Of a stretch of 64,000 nt of DNA, positions 62,211-64,000 are shown in pieces. Position numbers and translations under genes: made by a program. Origin of the DNA: JALEFZ01 sp039817415 (lineage in GTDB: Bacteria > Bacteroidota > Bacteroidia > J057); contig JBCBVV010000024.1 of assembly GCA_039817415.1 (NCBI GenBank), positions 28,053 to 92,052 of the forward strand, given 5' to 3'. Each line of letters starts with the position of its first letter. Position 1 is the stretch's first letter. The notes beneath the pieces are model-generated. The model searched no databases and had not been told where the DNA came from. It was given only the letters and a program-made list of their open reading frames with translations.

Positions 62211-62921
62211 ATGGATCCACAGGAGTTTATAGAAGAGGGAGCAGATAAATACTTGTCCAATTTATCCATTGATTTGGTGGTCATTGGGTACCAGGGAGGT
62301 GAGTTGAAATGCCTGTTGCTCAAAATAGGGGAGAGGTGGCTACTCCCGGGAGGCTATGTAGGGAAGGAAGAATCTGTAGAGGAAGCTGTTGCCAGAAACC
62401 TACAGGAAAGAGCTGGACTTGAAAACCCCCACATGCGGTTTTTATCGGTTTTTGGAGGGAAGGATAGGCAGTTTAAGGAAGAGTTTAAGGCTGCTTTGGA
62501 AAAAAGAGGAATGGCCTGGAAAGAGGAGTATTGGATAAATGACAGATTTGTTACCCTTGCTTATTATTCCTTGGTCAACATAGCGTATACCCATCCAGAA
62601 CCAGGCTTCTTTGATGATGCCTTTGATTGGTTCAGCTTTGACGAATTGCCGGAAATGTGGATGGATCACAAGGAGATCGTACATACTGCTCGCCAAAAAC
62701 TAAAAGAAGATACCCGTCTTCAGCCTCTGACATATCGCCTTTTGCCTGAAGAATTTACCATGCCAGAGTTACACCAATTGCATCAGACGATTCTACAGGA
62801 GAACCTAGACAGAAGTAGGTTTCAGAAGAAGATGTTAGCCAGTGGGATTTTCGAGCGACTTCCCAAAAGACAAAAAATCTCTCCTGGGAGAAATCCCTAT
62901 CAATATCGTGTAAATCCCTAA
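62211..62921 (+). CDS. Nudix-domain transcriptional regulator (NrtR/AraR-like) (2)
   Basis: A 236-residue protein, paralogous to that at 37.9 kb. The N-terminal Nudix fold ('SIDLVVIGYQGGELKCLLLK', 'RWLLPGGYVGKEESVEEAVA') is followed by the winged helix ('FTMPELHQLHQTILQENLDR', 'SRFQKKMLASGIFERL'). The Nudix box keeps G-x5-E but the metal-binding core REUxEE reads RNLQER, so two of the key Glu residues are lost and hydrolysis is unlikely. It probably senses a sugar or nucleotide-sugar ligand, as in Bacteroides AraR. The tandem 24-bp palindromic element directly upstream is its likely operator, with the divergent GH3 as target. Confidence 0.87.
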   Translation: MDPQEFIEEGADKYLSNLSIDLVVIGYQGGELKCLLLKIGERWLLPGGYVGKEESVEEAVARNLQERAGLENPHMRFLSVFGGKDRQFKEEFKAALEKRGMAWKEEYWINDRFVTLAYYSLVNIAYTHPEPGFFDDAFDWFSFDELPEMWMDHKEIVHTARQKLKEDTRLQPLTYRLLPEEFTMPELHQLHQTILQENLDRSRFQKKMLASGIFERLPKRQKISPGRNPYQYRVNP

Positions 62922-63074
62922 TCTCCTCCTCCAGCTTTCGTAATGGGTCATATATATTTTTGATTGTAAAAATTTTATATTTCGATATATTGTATGGTGG
63001 TATTACTTGGAATGTTTTTCAATTATTTTATTAATTTGGAAAGGTTATTGTATTGAAATAAAAATTTTACCCCT

Positions 63075-63767
63075 ATGAAAAGGACCCTACTTTACATGAT
63101 TTCTCTGCTGCTTGTTGCAGGTTTGATAATCTCTTGTTCTAACCCAAATTCTGACAAGGAAAAAGACGAAGATACTGCACCCAAAGAGGAGATGGTATTG
63201 AGTGACGAGGAATCAACCGATGGGCCGCCTTGCCCTACATCAACCACTCTCGATTGGAGTATTGTATCACAAAGGCAACAAGCTTTTCAGAATCTTCCTG
63301 ACGACCACTTAGTTCCCAAAGGATTTCAATTATGTGCAGGCGATGCTAAAGGAATTTTGGAATCTCGAAATGACCAAGAAGCTATTTATGCAATTTATGG
63401 ATATGATGCGGAGTTGGATGAGGTTGAATTAATTTTTGTAGTTGATAACGGCCTTGCACAAAAGACTTATTTCGATTTCACCAAGCCATGTCCTAGTTTC
63501 TGTCCTCCTAATGTATTCCCATGGGAGGGTGAGCAGCCCACAAAAGCTAGTTTAAACGGAAATACAGGCTACTATTTTGCTAAAAATGGAATTTCTGGCG
63601 TTTTATCAGGAACTGGAGATACTCATGACACCTTCCTTATGTTGAAAGGAACAGATCCTGATGGATCAATTTACCTAATTGATTGTGAATTGGACTGTAG
63701 TTATCAGGATAGTGGATCATTTGCACCATGTGATGACAACAACCCCTGCCCTGATCTGACCACATGA
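63075..63767 (+). CDS. Hypothetical lipoprotein
   Basis: A 230-residue protein with a lipoprotein signal ('MISLLLVAGLIISCSNPNSD', lipobox ISC) followed by an acidic tether ('DKEKDEDTAPKEEMVLSDEE'). The mature part contains many Cys residues, concentrated in 'PCPSFCPPN' and the C-terminal 'DCELDCSYQDSGSFAPCDD', consistent with disulfide-bonded extracytoplasmic structure. I recognise no family. The upstream region is strongly AT-rich, and no terminator is visible in the 50 bp before the next gene. Confidence 0.65.
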   Translation: MKRTLLYMISLLLVAGLIISCSNPNSDKEKDEDTAPKEEMVLSDEESTDGPPCPTSTTLDWSIVSQRQQAFQNLPDDHLVPKGFQLCAGDAKGILESRNDQEAIYAIYGYDAELDEVELIFVVDNGLAQKTYFDFTKPCPSFCPPNVFPWEGEQPTKASLNGNTGYYFAKNGISGVLSGTGDTHDTFLMLKGTDPDGSIYLIDCELDCSYQDSGSFAPCDDNNPCPDLTT

Positions 63768-63817
63768 AATTAAAGTTTCTCAATACGAATTGAGCACAGT
63801 TTTGAATTAATTACCCA

Positions 63818-64000
63818 ATGGATACAATACTAGGAATTACAGTTTTTTTATTAAGACTAATTGTGTGGATTCTTATTGTATCTGTTGGGTTAAGCCTTTA
63901 TTCTTGGAAAAGACTGCCTGATAACTTTAAAGTACTAACGTACTACCTTATTCTAAACCTTACTGTTGAAATAATAACCTTTCTACTTGGGTACTATCCT
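63818..64000 (+). CDS. Membrane protein, N-terminal part (partial)
   Basis: An ATG at 63818 opens 61 codons that run off the right edge. The product starts 'MDTILGITVFLLRLIVWILI' and continues with a short polar loop ('YSWKRLPDNFK') and a second hydrophobic segment ('YYLILNLTVEIITFLLGYY'), so it has at least two membrane helices. The pattern is common among Bacteroidota multi-helix proteins of unknown function. It starts 50 bp after the lipoprotein gene and may be co-transcribed. Confidence 0.5.
   Translation, partial: MDTILGITVFLLRLIVWILIVSVGLSLYSWKRLPDNFKVLTYYLILNLTVEIITFLLGYYP

Overview
The window comes from a Bacteroidota bacterium, most plausibly a marine polysaccharide degrader of the Cytophagales or a relative. 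The evidence is two SusC/SusD pairs, many secreted proteins with C-terminal type IX secretion (T9SS) sorting domains, lipoproteins with Bacteroidota-type lipoboxes, a TTG/TAnnTTTG-type promoter, and alginate-lyase families typical of seaweed-associated bacteria. The rank below phylum is inference.

Layout. 1-1.6 kb: end of a nitronate monooxygenase and an acyl-CoA dehydrogenase. 1.8-7.7 kb: two Crp/Fnr-type regulators, an outer-membrane-like protein with a lipoprotein, and a DJ-1/PfpI lipoprotein plus sulfatase pair. 7.8-33.7 kb: an alginate-utilization locus. It holds a PL6 lyase (minus strand), a decayed PL7 fragment, a duplicated-domain secreted protein, a FadR-type GntR regulator, a PKD surface lipoprotein, SusC/SusD pair 1, a PL7 lyase with two tandem catalytic domains, a second PL6 lyase with a BACON domain, SusC/SusD pair 2, an Nramp-fold transporter without the usual metal-binding motif, a short-chain dehydrogenase that could be the DEH reductase, and a second FadR-type regulator. 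33.8-43.1 kb: a desaturase-reductase fusion, a GH3 lipoprotein divergent from a Nudix-type regulator, monomeric isocitrate dehydrogenase and a hybrid histidine kinase. 43.2-59.5 kb: T9SS cargo proteins and a BlaI/BlaR1-like pair. 59.7-62.9 kb: a second GH3 divergent from a second Nudix-type regulator. The right edge has a lipoprotein and a partial membrane protein.

How the alginate locus should work (inference from families). Secreted PL7 and PL6 enzymes cut alginate outside the cell. SusD and the PKD lipoprotein bind oligomers and SusC imports them. Exolytic products become DEH, which the SDR could reduce. No KDG kinase, KDPG aldolase, KdgF, PL17 or MFS uronate transporter is present, so the rest of the pathway must lie elsewhere. 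A palindrome close to TTGGTNNNCCAA occurs in clusters at four promoters of this locus and is the best candidate operator for the two GntR regulators.

The most interesting signals are this operator family, the PL7 relic downstream of one operator cluster, the atypical Nramp-like protein, the two GH3/degenerate-Nudix divergent modules (one with a tandem 24-bp operator), and a BlaI-type operator pair embedded in a consensus Bacteroidota promoter.
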